This document shows positions 1 through 9,444 of a stretch of DNA of 57,373 nucleotides, in pieces (positions within the stretch are counted from its first letter, which is position 1; every line of letters starts with the position of its first letter). The stretch is from Litchfieldia alkalitelluris (lineage in GTDB: Bacteria; Bacillota; Bacilli; Bacillales; Salisediminibacteriaceae): assembly GCF_002153425.1 (NCBI RefSeq), contig NZ_KZ119600.1:4417384-4474756 (forward strand), given 5' to 3'. The notes under the pieces are model-generated. The model made no database searches and had not been told where the DNA came from. It saw nothing but the letters and a program-made list of their open reading frames with translations. Made by a program: the position numbers and the translations under genes.

Positions 1-659
<659 letters not shown>

Positions 660-831
660 GTGTTTGATGTCTAGCTGCAGATTTTCATCTGGCTAATTTT
701 GTAATTCATTGACGGGATATTCTTCATTACTTCATATAATATGAAATAACTTCTTATCCCACTTCGCTTGGCTTTTTGTTTAGTTTTCAAAGGTCAATTT
801 TCTTATAGTGTCGTTTGATGGCGACTTGATT

Positions 832-861
832 ATCATACCATAAACCCACAATCAATGTCAA
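832..861 (-). promoter_or_regulatory. Strong sigma-A promoter of the rRNA operon
   Basis: On the minus strand TTGACA (856-861) and TATGAT (832-837) are separated by 18 bp, roughly 170 nt upstream of the mature 16S 5' end. The leader contains TTTGAAAACTAAAC (778-791), a sequence typical of Bacillus rRNA leaders ahead of 16S. Together these support a functional rrn promoter. Spacing is one base over optimal. Confidence 0.8.
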
Positions 862-1730
862 CACTTTTTTAAATTTGTTTTTTCGTCACTCGTTTCAGCG
901 ACAAATATTAATTTAACATATCTCCCATCTCAATGCAAGAACTTTTTTTAAATATAATTTTGCTTATTTGAGATGCACCGTTTATTTAGCGGCGAGATCT
1001 AATATACCATAATACAATCTAACGATCAAGCAAGTTTTTAAAAAAAGATATATCTTAGTTAATAGTAATAATGAGTTTCTATTAAAATCAATTAATCATT
1101 TGAATCGCTACACATATTCTACACATATCCACGATTGCTATTATAGCTGGTAAATTCACCAGGTATAAATTCACTACAGAATTCCATTATGTTTTTAAAA
1201 GCCTAAAGAAACTTAAAATCTCTATTCGAGTTGTATATATAATCACAACAATAAAAGTTTCTTCACCGCGAATGCTGCAAGTTGTCTCGACGTACGTGTA
1301 TTCTCATAGGAAGAGACAGTTACCTCGCTTGCTCCGTTCTTATCAACAAATCTACTCAAATATTAGAGTACTATACTGAGCAACAGGGATAATCATTTAC
1401 TTAAAAAAGAAATTGAATCACTAAATAAGCAGACAAACTACTCCCTCCTAACACACCACTAATGAAAAACATACTTAACTTCACTCTTCAATTTACATAC
1501 ACACCATAATAGAAAATTCACACCTATTATCCCATTCCACAACAAAACACAACAAAAGGAATGGAGTAGTCCCCATTCCTCAATCATCACTTATAATAAC
1601 CACAGTGCCAAGATATATATATTTTTCAAACACGCGACCAATATACTATATACTCTATATATGTAGAAACTGTAATTCTGCTAGAGTTTTTTACAGCCAA
1701 TATCAGTAATAGATGTTTTAACTCAACCTT
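862..1730. other. AT-rich gene-free region between rrn promoter and epuA-like gene
   Basis: About 870 bp of AT-rich sequence with no credible reading frame on either strand. The only structure I see is the hairpin at 1557-1580. No tRNA or recognised ncRNA was found by eye. Confidence 0.6.
1557..1580 (-). terminator. Weak intrinsic terminator candidate downstream of the flh/epuA genes
   Basis: Perfect 8-bp inverted repeat AGGAATGG/CCATTCCT with an 8-nt loop. On the minus strand it is followed by a T-rich run (TTTTGTTGTGTTTTG). It lies 150 bp past the stop of the epuA-like gene and could end that transcript. Confidence 0.45.
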
Positions 1731-2906
1731 CTACTCAATATTCTGTCTGTCCATTTCAGTATCAGCGAAAATCAAATCATACACATAGTACCATGTCTCT
1801 TTATCTAAAATACTACGAGGATCGCCGTCTCCACCAAGACCAAAGCCTACCATTGCACCAACAACTAAACTACCCGCAAGGAGTGACACAACAACAATCA
1901 CTTTAAGCCAGACTGGTATCAGGCGTATCCTTCCCCTTGGTTTTCGGCTTCTCTTGCTTCTCTTTTCACTTTTTTGTGTTGCTTCCGCTTCCTGCTCTTT
2001 TTCAAGACGAAGTTTCCGCCTACTACGCGTTTCACTCATGTTGTCCGTTTCCTCTTCCTCAGCCACTACTGTTTCCTCCACCAAATCAGACCCGTCAGAC
2101 CTGTTTGATCGGCTAGGAGTAATTTCCGCTTCCTGTTTATCATCTATAAAAACCATCGAATCCGTATCTATAGAAGCATCTGAATGATCAACTTCAGTTT
2201 CATTAGTTTCATTTGGGGTTCTTTCAGTTTGGTTAGATTCACCCATTATAGTCGCCCCATCTTCTTCTGCACCTAGTTCTCCTTCAGTAACTACAGCTTC
2301 TTCAACATCTTCACCATTTTCCGGATGACTCACTGACTCATCTATTATAGTTGTATCCTTGTCAGGTTCATGAGCAAAGTCAGATACAGACGCAGAATCA
2401 GTTTCAAGTGCAGTATCAGATTTAGAACCTTGAGCATAGTCAGATACAAATGCAGAGCCAGCTCCTGTGGAGGAATCACCCTCAGTTGAGGTAGAATCTG
2501 CAACGTTAGCTTGTCCAATGTTTGAATCATGATTCTCTTTTTCATCAAAGGCATGAGCTGTGCCTACCTCATCACTAGCCAAATTTGTTGGCGTATGATC
2601 CTCACCTTCTTGAACATCTGCATCAGCAAAGTCCTCAGATTTAGAGGTATTACCTGAATTTTCAAACTCACCAGATACAAACCCGTTGCCCGATGATTCA
2701 AACTCACCAGATACAGGGGCGCTGTCAGATGAATTAACCCCCTCACTAGACTCAACACTATTTTTTACAGGATCGTCGTTAGCATGGTTTGGTCGTTGAC
2801 TCGCTTCACCAGTTTGCTCATCAAGCTGGTCAGTATTCCGCCCCTCACTGCCACGCCCCTTACTATTTTGTTGTTCGTTCAGATCCAATTCATTATCTTT
2901 ACTCAT
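1731..2906 (-). CDS. EpuA-family membrane protein with a very long acidic N-terminal extension
   Basis: 391 codons. The C-terminal 70 residues match the EpuA family (often annotated DNA-directed RNA polymerase subunit beta): a basic stretch (about 292-328), then RLIPVWLK, one membrane segment (about 331-355) and a short tail with GDGDP. This small protein follows flhO/flhP in many Bacillaceae. Family members are usually about 60-130 residues. Here residues 1-290 are a low-complexity, Ser/Glu/Asp-rich cytoplasmic extension with internal repeats such as VSGEFE (twice) and SDYA/SDFA. The start is ATG at 2906 with GAGGGG ahead. The function of the family is not established; the membrane anchor is clear. 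The extension may be locus-specific repeat expansion. Confidence 0.75.
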   Translation of the reverse strand: MSKDNELDLNEQQNSKGRGSEGRNTDQLDEQTGEASQRPNHANDDPVKNSVESSEGVNSSDSAPVSGEFESSGNGFVSGEFENSGNTSKSEDFADADVQEGEDHTPTNLASDEVGTAHAFDEKENHDSNIGQANVADSTSTEGDSSTGAGSAFVSDYAQGSKSDTALETDSASVSDFAHEPDKDTTIIDESVSHPENGEDVEEAVVTEGELGAEEDGATIMGESNQTERTPNETNETEVDHSDASIDTDSMVFIDDKQEAEITPSRSNRSDGSDLVEETVVAEEEETDNMSETRSRRKLRLEKEQEAEATQKSEKRSKRSRKPRGRIRLIPVWLKVIVVVSLLAGSLVVGAMVGFGLGGDGDPRSILDKETWYYVYDLIFADTEMDRQNIE

Positions 2907-2929
2907 GATAACCCCTCGTTTATCTGGCT

Positions 2930-3062
2930 TACCTCACAACATTACATTACATCACATTCATCACAGTACGCACAATTACATCACGGCACATCGACGCACA
3001 TCGACGCACATCGCATTAAATCCACGGCACATCGCAGCACAAATTTATTTCACGTAATCGCA
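2930..3062. repeat. Short degenerate CA-rich repeats between flhP and epuA-like gene
   Basis: The spacer is made of imperfect short repeats: ACATCGACGC twice in tandem near 2990-3010, and CACGGCACATCG twice about 38 bp apart. No gene or terminator is apparent. Confidence 0.5.
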
Positions 3063-3089
3063 ATAAAATTGAAATACGAATTCATTTCA

Positions 3090-3929
3090 TTAACGTAGAT
3101 TATTAACAAGTCCCATCATCTGATCTGTTATGGAGATAGCTTGGGAATTAAACTGATAATTCCTTTGAGCTAAGAGCATTTCTGTCATTTCACGGCCCAT
3201 GTCTACGTTTGACATTTCAAGAGCACGCTGTTGAATGACTTCAGCTCCAGCTGCACCTACACCTTCGACTAGCACATCAGCAAAACCTAGCTCAAGCTCC
3301 TCTAGGTTAGGAAAAATAAAGTTATTTTCACCAGAAGCTAGCATTAATTGCGGCTTTGTCACTTGTACAATTTGCAGTTGTGAAACTTGTTCTGTATTTC
3401 CGTTTTGGTCAGTCACTAATATCGTACCTGATTCTGTGATTGTAATGTCTTGGTAGCCAGCAGGTAAAGTTATCGGTGTTCCTGCTTGAGATAACACATA
3501 GTCACCATTTTGATTGACAAGATGATTCTCGCCCTCTACATCAGGGTTCGGACTCAAGTAAAAAGCCCCGTCCCTTGTAAAACGACGTGTCCCATCTTCA
3601 GAGGGAGCGATTTCAAAGAAAAACCCACGTTCTGTTAAGGCAAGGTCAAGTGGACGATCTGTGTTTTGTATAGCACCTTGCTCAAGGCGCATTGCCGTCT
3701 GAGCTACTGCCGCACCTGAACCAACACGAATGCCATTTGGCGTCGTTCGGCCAACTTCATGAGCTGCTACTGTTTGATTGTTTACTTGCTGAAAAAGCAG
3801 GTCAGCAAACGTTACTTCACGACGTTTGTATCCTGTTGTGTTCATATTCGCAAGGTTGTTACTCGTTACGTCTAATTTATTCTGAAGCTGCCCCATCGTT
3901 GTGGCAGAGGTTATCATCGACTGGATCAT
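3090..3929 (-). CDS. flhP: Flagellar hook-basal body (distal rod) protein FlhP
   Basis: A flagellar rod protein of the FlgG/FlgF family, exported by the flagellar type III apparatus. It has the N-terminal Flg_bb_rod motif (LDVTSNNLANMNTTGYK), a middle hook-basal region and the C-terminal Flg_bbr_C heptad region ending MLLAQRNYQFNSQAI. The start chosen is ATG at 3929 (MIQSMITSATT) because GGAAGTAGGTGA sits at the right distance. A start 10 codons upstream lacks a good site. It is 279 codons, normal for FlhP. It lies downstream of flhO on the same strand, as in B. subtilis mbl-flhO-flhP. Confidence 0.93.
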   Translation of the reverse strand: MIQSMITSATTMGQLQNKLDVTSNNLANMNTTGYKRREVTFADLLFQQVNNQTVAAHEVGRTTPNGIRVGSGAAVAQTAMRLEQGAIQNTDRPLDLALTERGFFFEIAPSEDGTRRFTRDGAFYLSPNPDVEGENHLVNQNGDYVLSQAGTPITLPAGYQDITITESGTILVTDQNGNTEQVSQLQIVQVTKPQLMLASGENNFIFPNLEELELGFADVLVEGVGAAGAEVIQQRALEMSNVDMGREMTEMLLAQRNYQFNSQAISITDQMMGLVNNLR

Positions 3930-4047
3930 ACTGTCACCTACTTCCATATATATAACCAAAAATCAACTTACTGATAAAACAGGAGCCTTCTGAGGATCAC
4001 GCTACCTGTTAGTCATACTGTCACGTGAGTTTTCCCAGAGCTATTGT

Positions 4048-4872
4048 TTATCCTATACGGCCGATATCGTTCACGGTCCGCTCCAGGCTTCGATCATATG
4101 CTTGCAGGACCCGTTGGTTTGCTTCGAAGTTCCGCAATGCTGTCATCATCTGGGTCACGGTCTGGGCTGCGTCCACATTAGAGCGCTCCAGGAATCCCTG
4201 CTGCAACTGAAATGTCACGCCTCCGTTACCGATCGCTGTCTGGATTTCTCCATCGCCATCATACCGAAGGAACCCATTCCCTACCTTCACAAGCTGGTCT
4301 GGATCCATCACAAGGGCCACGTTAATTTGACCTACCGGCTGTTCGGTCAAGGCATTCACAACTTGTCCATCTGCCGTCACAGTAAAGTTCTCGGACCCTA
4401 CGTTCAAGCGCTCACCCGCTGCATCAAGGACATAATTCCCTTGTGCTGTTGTGAGGAATCCCGCTCCGTCCACTGTGAAATTCCCGTTTCGCGTATAGCG
4501 AACTTCCCCGTCGCCGTTTTCAACAGTGTAAAACAGCATGCCTTCCTGGCCGTTATCTCCAGCAGGCACCACACCTTGCAGCAACGCTAAGTCCGTCGTA
4601 TTGAACGTTTCATAAATATCACCTTGGCGGAAATTAGGCGTACGCTCTTGCATGTATACACCAGTGGACAACTCACCCACGTGAGTCGTCCCATGTCTTT
4701 GGAGATGGTCCGTACCCATTGCCCTGATCAACTGATTCGGAAACGCCCTCATCGACGCCTGGTCCGCCTTGTATCCTGGCGTGTTCGCATTAGCCATATT
4801 GTCCGTAAGCATTTCCTGTCTGCGCTGCTGAGTAATCATCCCAGCACCCGCCGTGTACAATCCGCGAATCAT
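4048..4872 (-). CDS. flhO: Flagellar hook-basal body (rod) protein FlhO
   Basis: Paralogue of the next gene and a member of the FlgF/FlgG rod family. The N-terminus MIRGLYTAGAGMITQQ and the motif LTDNMANANTPGYKAD are diagnostic, and the C-terminus ends in the MTALRNFEANQRVLQAYD helix shared by rod and hook proteins. A GTG 9 nt upstream is possible. ATG at 4872 is preferred because AGGGGTG stands 6 nt before it, and homologues begin MIRGLY. About 119 bp separate it from flhP, and about 570 bp separate it from mbl, which is wider than in B. subtilis. Confidence 0.93.
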   Translation of the reverse strand: MIRGLYTAGAGMITQQRRQEMLTDNMANANTPGYKADQASMRAFPNQLIRAMGTDHLQRHGTTHVGELSTGVYMQERTPNFRQGDIYETFNTTDLALLQGVVPAGDNGQEGMLFYTVENGDGEVRYTRNGNFTVDGAGFLTTAQGNYVLDAAGERLNVGSENFTVTADGQVVNALTEQPVGQINVALVMDPDQLVKVGNGFLRYDGDGEIQTAIGNGGVTFQLQQGFLERSNVDAAQTVTQMMTALRNFEANQRVLQAYDRSLERTVNDIGRIG

Positions 4873-5444
4873 CGTCTTCACCCCTACAACCCTTTTGGGA
4901 AAAATCTCGTAATCTTATAACCAATCACGCCCTGTTTTCGACAGTGAGGTACGTGATGGTTGGAATTAGTCAACTATGCATGTCCTACGAATAAATCGAG
5001 TGACATCTGTTAAATAAAACTAGTTCAGTGCTGTAACCATTATGGAAGTTACGTCTACATTTATACGGTTACGGCACTGAATATAAGTTCTAGTTTTAGC
5101 TCTCGACCCGCACAAAAGTTGACCCCTTTATTTTATATATCTTCAAATCATTTTCTCTCTATGTAGTGTACCTAAATTTTGCCCTACACTTCTATATTTC
5201 GGCACGACAAAACAAACTATTTACACACTATATAAAAAACATATAGGAAACCTTCCATTTTTGCAATATGAAACCTTTGGGAATCTTCTTTATCTGATTT
5301 CCAACTATATAATTGTAACTTTTGCTGTAGCGCGTTTGTTATTGATTATTTTGATTACCTTTTCCTCACGGTAACCTTATCTTTAGTTTGGTGCTGTCTT
5401 TCATAACGTGTTTTAAAGTTTGATGCTATTTCTCATAGCGTGTT
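4873..5444. other. Gap between mbl and flhO holding a large inverted repeat and a duplicated mbl end
   Basis: About 570 bp without a gene. It contains the 5018-5101 inverted repeat and the copies of the mbl 3' end at 5375-5470. The rest is AT-rich sequence with no recognised feature. Confidence 0.6.
5018..5101 (-). terminator. Long imperfect inverted repeat, possible mbl terminator
   Basis: The 13-nt arms CAGTGCTGTAACC (5026-5038) and GGTTACGGCACTG (5067-5079) pair with one T/G position. Outer arms AAAACTAG and CTAGTTTT extend the fold after a bulge. On the minus strand the structure ends CTAGTTTTATTT, so it could terminate mbl. The 28-nt loop is long for an intrinsic terminator, so a small mobile palindrome is an alternative. 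Confidence 0.45.
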
Positions 5445-5470
5445 TTAAAGTTTGATGCTATTTCTCATAG
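5375..5470 (-). repeat. 32-bp tandem copies of the mbl 3' end
   Basis: The last codons of mbl plus its stop (coding RNSIKL then TAA) are repeated with a 32-bp period at 5439-5470 and 5407-5438. A third, diverged copy lies near 5375-5406. Only the first copy is translated, because each copy carries its own stop. Confidence 0.8.
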
Positions 5471-6449
5471 CGCGATCCAAGTTTTCCAGCATGATGCCTG
5501 TCCCAATCGCTACACAGTTCATCGGCTCTTCCGCCACAAGTACTGGAACTTTGAGTTCTTCTGAAAGGAGGGCTTCAATCCCGTGCAAGTACGCTCCACC
5601 ACCAGTAATGATAATGCCACGATCAATAATATCGGCAGAAAGCTCTGGAGGAGTTTTCTCTAAAACATTTTTTGCGGCCTGTACTATATGGAAGATTGAT
5701 TCTTCTAAAGCTTCACGAACTTCTTCAGAATGTACTGTAATTGTGCGAGGCAATCCACTCACCATATCGCGACCACGAATATCCATTTCTTCACTGCGGG
5801 AACCAGGAAAAACAGTTCCTACTGACTTTTTAATATCTTCTGCCGTACGTTCACCAATTAACAGCTTGTACTTTTTCTTTATATATTGAAGGATGTCACT
5901 ATCGAATCGGTCACCAGCAACTTTGATCGAAGAGGCGGTGACAATGTCTCCCATGGAGAGTACGGCTACATCCGTCGTCCCACCGCCTATATCTACGACC
6001 ATATTACCACTTGGCTGATAAATGTCCATCCCTGCACCTACAGCAGCTACTTTCGGCTCTTCTTCAAGATAAATATTTTTGCCACCACTTTTTTCAGCAG
6101 CCTCTTTAATGGCTTTCTGTTCCACAGAGGTGATATTCGTCGGACAACAAATTAATATTCTTGGTTTAGAGAACATGCCTTTCACACGTATTTTTTGCAA
6201 AAAGTGTTTGAGCATTGCTTCCGTTGTATCAAAATCTGCAATTACACCATCCCTCAATGGGCGGATGGCCACAATATTCCCAGGAGTTCGACCTACCATA
6301 CGAAAAGCCTCATCCCCAACTGCAAGAACGCGGTTAGAACTAGTGTCAATCGCAACGACAGAAGGCTCATCTAGTACGATGCCTTTTCCTTTCACGTGTA
6401 TCAACACATTTGCAGTACCTAAATCAATTCCTATGTCCCTTCCAAACAT
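5445..6449 (-). CDS. mbl: Rod-shape determining actin homologue Mbl
   Basis: MreB/Mbl family actin-like ATPase that forms membrane-associated filaments guiding cylindrical wall synthesis. It is 334 codons (B. subtilis Mbl 333). It begins MFGRDIGIDLGTANVL with the phosphate-1 motif DLGTAN. VVDIGGGTTDVAVLS is the phosphate-2 motif and GIIITGGGAYL the adenosine motif. ATG at 6449 is preceded by GGGAGGAAAATGGG. Placement directly after spoIIID and ahead of flhO identifies Mbl rather than MreB. The 3' end is duplicated downstream. Confidence 0.96.
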   Translation of the reverse strand: MFGRDIGIDLGTANVLIHVKGKGIVLDEPSVVAIDTSSNRVLAVGDEAFRMVGRTPGNIVAIRPLRDGVIADFDTTEAMLKHFLQKIRVKGMFSKPRILICCPTNITSVEQKAIKEAAEKSGGKNIYLEEEPKVAAVGAGMDIYQPSGNMVVDIGGGTTDVAVLSMGDIVTASSIKVAGDRFDSDILQYIKKKYKLLIGERTAEDIKKSVGTVFPGSRSEEMDIRGRDMVSGLPRTITVHSEEVREALEESIFHIVQAAKNVLEKTPPELSADIIDRGIIITGGGAYLHGIEALLSEELKVPVLVAEEPMNCVAIGTGIMLENLDRAMRNSIKL

Positions 6450-6667
6450 CCCATTTTCCTCCCTGATCCATTATGATATGTGGCATTTACCATTCACCGA
6501 TGTTGGCAGTGGTAGTCATCGAATTCCTCATTTTATGGGCGAATTTACGATAACTCATTTATTTTTCCACTACCATAGTCCGTTTCTACTTCTAGTAATG
6601 TGTCCATTGTATCATTTTATCATAATTTGTAGGAAAAAGTGGGAGGATTATGCAATATTTTTTAGTC

Positions 6668-6949
6668 TTAAGTTTTCACTACTGGGGCTTCTTCCTCAGA
6701 ATCGTTTTTACGATACTTAACTTTTGTCGCTTCCCCTCCTCGCAAATGTCGAATTGACTTATGATAATCAAGTATTTCCTTAACCTCATTTGCCAGTTCC
6801 GGATTAATATCCGGCAGTCTTTCGGTCAAATCCTTGTGTACTGTACTTTTGGAAACGCCAAACTCCTTTGCAATTGTTCGAACTGTTTTTCTCGTCTCTA
6901 CGATGTACCTTCCAATCTTGATTGTTCTCTCCTTGATGTAATCGTGCAC
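6668..6949 (-). CDS. spoIIID: Sporulation transcriptional regulator SpoIIID
   Basis: Small DNA-binding protein acting in the mother cell with sigma-E to switch genes on and off during sporulation. It is 93 codons and nearly identical to B. subtilis SpoIIID over the first 80 residues. MHDYIKERTIKIGRYIVE leads into the helix-turn-helix EFGVSKSTVHKDL, followed by the basic C-terminal helix HKSIRHLRGGEATK. The start is GTG with GGAGGCGAGAGAT upstream. It sits immediately upstream of mbl, the conserved order. Confidence 0.97.
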   Translation of the reverse strand: MHDYIKERTIKIGRYIVETRKTVRTIAKEFGVSKSTVHKDLTERLPDINPELANEVKEILDYHKSIRHLRGGEATKVKYRKNDSEEEAPVVKT

Positions 6950-7188
6950 ATCTCTCGCCTCCCTAGAGTGTTTCTGGAGTTCAAAAAGACGAAGAAAAGC
7001 AGTACCCCCTAGCGTGATGATCTTGATGTCTGAGCTGCGTCCCCCGGTGGAAGCAGGTAGTCTGCCAATGATCCTCCATACTTTCTGAACGACCTATCAT
7101 TTGTGGTAAGGTTTGTTAAATTTTATTAGAGTAGGCCCTGATATATGCATAAAATAACGGAAGAGTGTTTATCCGACGAAAAACAGCA

Positions 7189-7227
7189 AAAAAAGTGCGG
7201 GACCAGGTCCCGCACTTTTTTGTGAAC
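7189..7227 (-). repeat. REP-like palindrome, family B copy 1
   Basis: Perfect 33-bp palindrome (7189-7221) centred on GGACC-A-GGTCC, with AAAAAA/TTTTTT ends. On the minus strand GTTC (7224-7227) precedes the 11-nt core by exactly 13 nt. It could also act as a bidirectional terminator. Confidence 0.75.
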
Positions 7228-7235
7228 TTTTTGGA

Positions 7236-7272
7236 AAATGTCGGGGACCAGGTCCCCGACATTTTTAAGAAT
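7236..7272 (-). repeat. REP-like palindrome, family B copy 2
   Basis: Perfect palindrome (7236-7264) built on CGGGGACC-A-GGTCCCCG with ATGT/ACAT flanks. On the minus strand ATTC (7269-7272) stands 13 nt before the core, a one-base variant of the GTTC seen at copy 1. It lies 15 bp from copy 1 in the same orientation. Confidence 0.75.
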
Positions 7273-7566
7273 TGACTTGATTTTCAGGTGGATGTGCGCT
7301 TTTCTTCTCACGAATTGATTCTTTTGATTTCAATACTTTACAAAACATTGACTTCGACAATAGTTTTTTCAGAGAATGTTAATCTTGAAGCATCAAGTAG
7401 ATTCACAGATGAATGTTGAATCCTCTCTGAACTTACAATTCTCACATAGCTTTTTCACAACACTGTTTTCTCAAACCTGTTAGCAAGCTATGCTTCACAA
7501 TCACCTTCACACCTTAACATATAGAAGAATTTAACTTGTTTTTTCAAATGTAGATTTATTGTTAAA

Positions 7567-8364
7567 TTATGATTCTTCCATTTGTACGTCTTCAGGCGCT
7601 TCTTCTGGCCCTCTTGACTCTGGTGCTTCTTCAGGATCCGTTGTTGGTAAAGCAGACATTGGCTGATCCATGTAGTTCATTGGATTTACTGGATGGCCAT
7701 CTTTTCTAATCTCAAAGTGAACGTGTACACCAGCTTCACTGTTGTAGAGATTTCTTCCTGCTTGTCCAAGTAAGTCTCCTTGTTTTACAGTTTGACCAAC
7801 TTCAACTTTCAAATCTTCTAACGCTTGATAGATTGTTACTACATCTTCATCGTGCTCAATGTGTACAACGTGTCCAAACAGTGCATCTTCTTCCGCTTTT
7901 GTAACTGTACCGCTCATGGCAGCACTTACGTCAAAGCTCTCTCCATCTTCATTTGAGATATCGATACCTGTGTTTTGGTGGTACGAATTGTTATAGCGAA
8001 TTAACGCATTTGCACGATCTTCTTCAGAAGATTCATAGTCAAAGAATGTCCCTACTACTGCTACTTCATTTTCATCAAGCACTGGCAGTTGGAAAACTTC
8101 ATTTGTTGACGTTACAGGAACGGCATCTTCATCAGTGTCACCCATTGGTTCTTCAAGATCCCCAGAATATTCTATATCAAACTCTGAGTCTCTTTCTTCC
8201 GCAAGGTCCTCACCTGAACCTGCTAGCCAAATAAATGTAGTTATTACAACTGCAGCTAATCCTAGATACAATGCAGGCACTGCCCAACGTTTTTTCATTA
8301 GGCGCTTTAATTTAGCTTGCATTGGCTCCCTTTTGGAAGCTTGTTTCTCCTCATGATTACTCAT
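7567..8364 (-). CDS. spoIIQ: Stage II sporulation protein SpoIIQ (degenerate M23 domain)
   Basis: Forespore membrane protein that, in characterised Bacillus, forms the channel with SpoIIIAH during engulfment. 265 codons: a basic cytoplasmic N-terminus, one membrane segment (about 28-48), an acidic linker (50-90) and a LytM/M23 domain (about 105-233). The active-site pattern is incomplete. In NTGID the position where active enzymes have the first zinc histidine is Asn131, while Asp135 and HVH (214-216) are kept. This agrees with SpoIIQ being non-catalytic. The acidic C-terminal tail (TDPEEAPESRGPEE) is typical of alkaliphile extracytoplasmic proteins. ATG at 8364 has AGGTGATGATCAA upstream. 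Confidence 0.93.
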   Translation of the reverse strand: MSNHEEKQASKREPMQAKLKRLMKKRWAVPALYLGLAAVVITTFIWLAGSGEDLAEERDSEFDIEYSGDLEEPMGDTDEDAVPVTSTNEVFQLPVLDENEVAVVGTFFDYESSEEDRANALIRYNNSYHQNTGIDISNEDGESFDVSAAMSGTVTKAEEDALFGHVVHIEHDEDVVTIYQALEDLKVEVGQTVKQGDLLGQAGRNLYNSEAGVHVHFEIRKDGHPVNPMNYMDQPMSALPTTDPEEAPESRGPEEAPEDVQMEES

Positions 8365-8520
8365 TTGATCATCACCTCAGCAATCATTTTGATCAAATTG
8401 TCTAGACTTTATACATTATTAAGAAAATTTTTTGTTAAATGGTAACTTTGCACGAGGGCAACATTCAAAAAACGTTGATTTCAAGGCGTTTACGAGGTTT
8501 TGCAAGAGGAGTAGAGTGTG

Positions 8521-8535
8521 AGTTACCTGGTAACT
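8521..8535. repeat. REP-like palindrome, family A copy upstream of the transposase
   Basis: Perfect palindrome AGTTACCTGGTAACT, 125 bp upstream of the transposase start. No GTTC is present at the usual 13-nt distance on either side. Confidence 0.65.
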
Positions 8536-8659
8536 TAAAAGGTAGCGAAAATGCGTAAAAATAGTGGATTACTAGAAAAAAATGCTATATAATGAGATTA
8601 ACAACCAGAATATACGTTCTATTTCCGTAGTTAGAGTTTACTAAAGGAGGACTAAACAA

Positions 8660-9301
8660 TTGGGTAAAAGACGGGTTTGGATCCCACTTAACTATCATCA
8701 TGTTTCCAATCGTGGAAATAGGCGCGAAGCAATTTTTCAATCCGCTGCTGATTACATCTATTTTCTCAATCTCATTGAAAACGCGCACGAAAAGTTTTCC
8801 ATCAAGCTTTGCTCCTACTGCCTCATGACTAACCACTATCATCTGCAACTTCTATCAACCGACACACCCATTTCCAAAGTTATGTTTTACATCAACAAGA
8901 AATACGCGAATTATTACAATAGGAAATACAAGTACACTGGTCATTTGTTTGAAAAGCCGTTTTTCTCGCGGCCTGTTTATGACGATTATGACATCTTGGC
9001 CTTAAGCCGCTACATACATTTAAACCCAGTAAAGGCCACCATGGTGCATCTTCCTGAGGAATATCGCTGGAGTAGTTACTCTTATTTTTTGTCTTCTGAG
9101 GCTGCACAACCACCTTCCTTCTTCACCTTCGACCCCATTCTTTCTCAGTTTTCAGGTAACACTCAAGATAAGAAAAAGAAGTATTTGAAGTGGATGATGA
9201 AAGCTCACAGTTATGAGGAAAGCATGGATTATTTAGAGAAATTTGTGATGATGGATACTGATATGAAGCAGTTAGCTGCGGAAAAAAAGAGTGATTACTG
9301 A
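8660..9301 (+). CDS. REP-associated tyrosine transposase (RAYT, Y1_Tnp family)
   Basis: 213 codons. Single-strand DNA transposase of the IS200-like Y1 superfamily. The HUH motif is H59-Y60-H61 in CLMTNHYHL. The nucleophile should be one of the tyrosines in YANYYNRK (82-89), followed by GHLFEKPF, LSRYIHLNPVKA and YRWSSY, which are hallmarks of the RAYT clade rather than mobile IS200. The start is TTG at 8660 with AAAGGAGG 9 nt before it. The gene is monocistronic on the plus strand between spoIIQ and spoIID. It is flanked by GTTACCTGGTAAC palindromes at 8522, 9386 and 9462, with related copies elsewhere. RAYTs are known to bind and cleave REP hairpins, which is the inferred role here. Confidence 0.92.
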   Translation: MGKRRVWIPLNYHHVSNRGNRREAIFQSAADYIYFLNLIENAHEKFSIKLCSYCLMTNHYHLQLLSTDTPISKVMFYINKKYANYYNRKYKYTGHLFEKPFFSRPVYDDYDILALSRYIHLNPVKATMVHLPEEYRWSSYSYFLSSEAAQPPSFFTFDPILSQFSGNTQDKKKKYLKWMMKAHSYEESMDYLEKFVMMDTDMKQLAAEKKSDY

Positions 9302-9368
9302 TGTTCGATGAAAGTGGAAGTAAGTAAATGATTTAACGAGTTAGCGTGAAGTTTGTGCATATATGTGC

Positions 9369-9398
9369 GTTCGTTAAATGAGTCGGTTACCTGGTAAC
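9369..9398 (+). repeat. REP, family A, right flank of transposase
   Basis: GTTC (9369-9372), 13 nt, then the perfect palindrome GTTACCTGGTAAC (9386-9398). It lies 67 bp after the transposase stop. Confidence 0.8.
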
Positions 9399-9405
9399 TA
9401 GAATG

Positions 9406-9441
9406 AAAAGAAGCCCAACTTTCAAAAGTTGGGCTTCTTTT
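9406..9441. terminator. Bidirectional terminator between transposase and spoIID
   Basis: Near-perfect 16-bp stem: AAAGAAGCCCAACTTT (9407-9422) pairs with AAAGTTGGGCTTCTTT (9425-9440) across a 2-nt loop. T-runs lie on both strands. It separates the convergent transposase gene and spoIID. Confidence 0.85.
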
Positions 9442-9444
9442 CTT

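Larger units (their letters stand above)
6950..7566. other. Gap between spoIIQ and spoIIID
   Basis: 617 bp with no credible gene. It holds two perfect palindromes at 7189-7264 (see the REP entries). Both would work as intrinsic terminators for spoIIQ because their ends are T-rich. The rest is AT-rich sequence in which I recognise nothing. Confidence 0.6.

Noticed and set aside
2784-3098. 104-codon plus-strand frame opposite epuA/flhP
   Set aside because: Antisense to two supported genes and made of simple CA-rich repeats.
7567-8364. Active M23 endopeptidase
   Set aside because: The first zinc-binding histidine is replaced (Asn131), and the gene's position and membrane topology identify SpoIIQ.
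8385-8440. Sigma-F promoter for spoIIQ
   Set aside because: A GTATA occurs on the minus strand, but the spaced GG-containing -10 expected for sigma-F is not convincing.
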